Source: Gammaproteobacteria bacterium
GTDB taxonomy: Bacteria; Pseudomonadota; Gammaproteobacteria; Arenicellales; JAANXG01
DNA: 7,889 nucleotides
Assembly (NCBI GenBank): GCA_018263405.1
Contig: JAANXG010000109.1
Location: forward strand, 1 to 7,889
Direction: 5' to 3'
Shown: positions 6,585-7,889 of the stretch, in pieces
Layout of the letters: each line of letters opens with the position of its first letter
Position numbering within the stretch: position 1 is the stretch's first letter
The notes under the pieces: generated by a model
Told to the model about the DNA's origin: nothing
Database searches by the model: none
What the model saw: only the letters and a program-made list of their open reading frames with translations
Position numbers and translations under genes: made by a program

Positions 6585-6590
6585 CCTCCT
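6585..6590 (-). promoter_or_regulatory. Ribosome binding site of the CBS gene
   Basis: A perfect AGGAGG on the minus strand, 8 bases before ATG 6576. It decides the start in favour of 140 residues over the 163-residue open frame. A TTGACT at 6645-6640 could be the -35 of its promoter, but no convincing -10 follows. Confidence 0.75.
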
Positions 6591-6663
6591 GAATTTTTAC
6601 ACCGCGACGCAACAGATATCCGACCCCGATGAGACCGCGAGTCAACCCAACAATATCAGCTTG

Positions 6664-6679
6664 AAGGAGTAAAGGAGTA
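6664..6679. repeat. Tandem repeat, 2 x AAGGAGTA
   Basis: An exact 8-base unit occurs twice in a row on the plus strand. Each copy carries GGAG, yet the only frame behind it starts with TTG and ends after eight codons. The reverse strand reads TATACT (6681-6676), which could be a -10 box for the CBS gene, without a clear -35. It may be chance. Confidence 0.35.
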
Positions 6680-6771
6680 TAAACTACTTGGCCCAGGATC
6701 TGCCTTTCGCCTGAATCGGGCAGCCAGCCGGGCCGCCGCTACCTCGCGCACCGGTGACCACCGTGCCGGCA

Positions 6772-6786
6772 CCCGCGCGACGCGGG
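6772..6786. other. GC-rich hairpin, terminator-like without T-run
   Basis: CCCGCG and CGCGGG form perfect 6-base arms around CGA. On the minus strand it follows the stop of the possible remnant (6796) by 9 bases, but no T-run follows. At best it is a weak or factor-dependent terminator. Confidence 0.3.
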
Positions 6787-6795
6787 GGAGCAACA

Positions 6796-6980
6796 CTATT
6801 CGTTGAAATCGTAGGACACTTCCAGCAACAACAGATTCAAGCTTTCGCCACCGCGAATCTCCACGTCGGACATGTGCCGATATCGGACACCGCGTTGAAC
6901 CTCCCGGTGAGAGAAAAAGCGCGGGTTCCGTTGATTCGAATGTAACGCTCAATAACTCCGTCCGAGAATGTGGCAATACA
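6796..6980 (-). pseudogene. Possible frameshifted coding remnant, family not recognised
   Basis: Two adjacent minus-strand frames read as plausible protein. From about 6980 to 6885 one frame gives VIERYIRINGTRAFSLTG and then RFNAVSDI. From about 6885 to the TAG at 6796 the next frame gives MSDVEIRGGESLNLLLLEV and then SYDFNE. Joined by a single-base shift near 6885 they would form about 60 residues with alternating hydrophobic and polar positions. An in-frame TAG at 6983-6981 blocks the upstream side. A GC-rich hairpin begins 9 bases after the final stop, as at the end of a gene. I cannot name the family. Overlapping open frames on both strands mean that it could be chance. Confidence 0.33.
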
Positions 6981-7011
6981 CTACCGGCAATACCGTGACC
7001 ACCGGCGACAA

Positions 7012-7632
7012 TCAGTCAGCGGACTCCATCCGCAACAGGCGGCCATGATCCTCGTCCGTTAATAAATAGAGACTACCGTCGGGCCCTTCTTCGACCGCCC
7101 GGATCCGACCGAATTCGTTTGCGAGCATTCTTTCTTCTTTCACCACGCGCCGGCCGTCCAGTTCCAGACGGACTAATAATTCAAACTTCAGCGCGCCGGC
7201 GAATACACTGTTCCGCCAGCGGGGAAACCGCTCACCGGTGTAGAAAGTCATCCCTGACGGCGCAATGGAAGGCACCCAGTGCCATAACGGCTGTTCCATG
7301 CCCGCCTTGTGGGTGCCCTCTCCGATCTTGGTGCCGGTGCCGTAGTTGACGCCGTAGGTAATAACAGGCCAGCCATAATTGTTGCCCGCTTCGATGACAT
7401 TCAATTCATCTCCACCCTGCGGGCCGTGCTCGTGAGCCCAGAGCACGCCGGTTCGCGGGTGTAACGCTGCGCCTTGCACGTTGCGGTTGCCGTAACTGAA
7501 GATCTCGGGCCGCTTGCCGCCGGAGTACGGATTGTCATCAGGTACCGAGCCGTCGTCGCGAACACGGATAATCGAGCCGGTGTGGGTGTCGAACGCAGGC
7601 GTCCGCACGGTTCGGTAGCGGGCCGCCCGCCG
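7012..7632 (-). pseudogene. C-terminal half of a PQQ-dependent sugar dehydrogenase (soluble aldose dehydrogenase, YliI-like)
   Basis: About 198 residues counted from a GTG at 7608 match the second half of the glucose/sorbosone dehydrogenase family, a periplasmic beta-propeller that oxidises aldose sugars with PQQ and calcium. Visible are DTHTGSIIRV, RPEIFSYGNRNVQGAALHP (the Arg-Asn pair touches PQQ in relatives), EHGPQGGDELN and NNYGWPV, then the closing blades with GPDGSLYLLTD. Relatives have about 350-400 residues; the signal peptide and the first half with the catalytic His are missing. Codons back to 7632 (RRAARYRT) show no similarity and are preceded at once by the yidD TGA in the same frame. 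The GTG has no ribosome site. The remaining sequence is well conserved with no internal stop, so the loss may be recent. A working product is unlikely without the N-terminal blades and export signal. Confidence 0.88.
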
Positions 7633-7878
7633 TCAGTCGGGCACGGGATCGTATCCGCTGGTTCCCCAGGGATGACAGCGGCCCAGACGCCGGACAGCCA
7701 GCCAACACCCGCGCGGGAAACCATGCTTGCGTATCGCTTCTTCCGCGTAGTCCGCACAAGTCGGCAGATGTCGGCAACAGGGGCCAATCAGCGGTGAAAG
7801 GCAGTATCGATAGATTCGTATCGCCATCACCGCCGGCCGGACAAATAAACCCGCTGACCTCGTGTCACGCGGCGTCAT
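7633..7878 (-). CDS. yidD: YidD, membrane protein insertion efficiency factor
   Basis: An 81-residue protein of the YidD family, a small inner-membrane-associated protein that aids YidC/Sec-dependent membrane insertion. The conserved core is present: IRIYRYCLSPLIGP, CRHLPTCADYA (family CRF.PTCS.YA), the amphipathic EAIRKHG, GCWLAVRRLGRCHP and the closing GYDPVP. The start at 7878 gives a 17-residue extension before a second Met (18, at 7827); many relatives have a similar leader, and neither start has a clear ribosome site in the few bases available. The ATG at 7878 lies within TAATGA, so it may overlap the stop of an upstream gene beyond the window edge. In most bacteria yidD lies between rnpA and yidC; here the next gene downstream is a dehydrogenase fragment, so yidC is not in its usual place. 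Confidence 0.92.
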   Translation of the reverse strand: MTPRDTRSAGLFVRPAVMAIRIYRYCLSPLIGPCCRHLPTCADYAEEAIRKHGFPRGCWLAVRRLGRCHPWGTSGYDPVPD

Positions 7879-7889
7879 TACGCGGAACC

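Noticed and set aside
6754..6945. Plus-strand frame of 63 codons starting with GTG
   Set aside because: Opposite to the possible remnant, with no motif and no well-placed ribosome site.
6656..6976. 106-codon minus-strand frame
   Set aside because: Arg-rich composition typical of an out-of-frame reading; the neighbouring frames look more like protein.
7633..7635. TGA between yidD and the dehydrogenase fragment as a readthrough or selenocysteine codon
   Set aside because: YidD ends at its normal C-terminus there, no SECIS-like stem is evident, and the first codons after it are unrelated to the dehydrogenase.
1..7889. CRISPR array, integron attC set, retron or diversity-generating element
   Set aside because: No regularly spaced repeats, integrase, reverse transcriptase or variable-repeat pair was seen on either strand.

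Overview
The window looks like chromosomal DNA of a moderately GC-rich Gram-negative proteobacterium, most likely a gammaproteobacterium. That placement is inferred from the gene set (DUF3391/HD-GYP regulator, multiheme c-type cytochrome, YidD, a lipobox lipoprotein, AGGAGG ribosome sites), not from a marker gene. No tRNA, rRNA, CRISPR array, IS transposase or phage gene was seen.

Layout from left to right. At 1-199 (-) is the N-terminus of a secreted lipoprotein that leaves the window. At 200-933 there is no long gene: it holds a fragment of a family-2 glycosyltransferase, a strong hairpin and a doubtful small ORF. At 934-2904 (-) is a bifunctional class II aldolase/short-chain dehydrogenase of the rhamnulose-1-phosphate aldolase/dehydrogenase type, with its own promoter-like element and an operator-like dyad. 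At 3055-4488 (-) is a membrane-anchored triheme cytochrome c with four N-terminal transmembrane helices. At 4759-5970 (+), transcribed divergently, is a DUF3391/HD-GYP protein whose HD pair has become Met-Asp. Directly behind it lies the C-terminal scrap of a CitE/malyl-CoA-lyase-like protein (6004-6144). At 6154-6576 (-) is a two-CBS-domain protein. At 6577-7011 there is no intact gene, but a possible frameshifted coding remnant ends just before a GC hairpin. At 7012-7632 (-) is the C-terminal half of a PQQ-dependent sugar dehydrogenase, and at 7633-7878 (-) is YidD; the dehydrogenase fragment starts immediately after, and in frame with, the yidD stop codon.

The intact genes do not form one evident pathway. 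They cover carbohydrate catabolism (aldolase/dehydrogenase), respiratory electron transfer (triheme cytochrome), c-di-GMP-type signalling (degenerate HD-GYP), nucleotide sensing (CBS) and membrane protein biogenesis (YidD). The most notable global property is decay: three recognisable gene fragments, and a possible fourth, sit exactly in the gaps between intact genes. This suggests repeated deletion or recombination here. I did not find convincing evidence for a new defence or mobile system.
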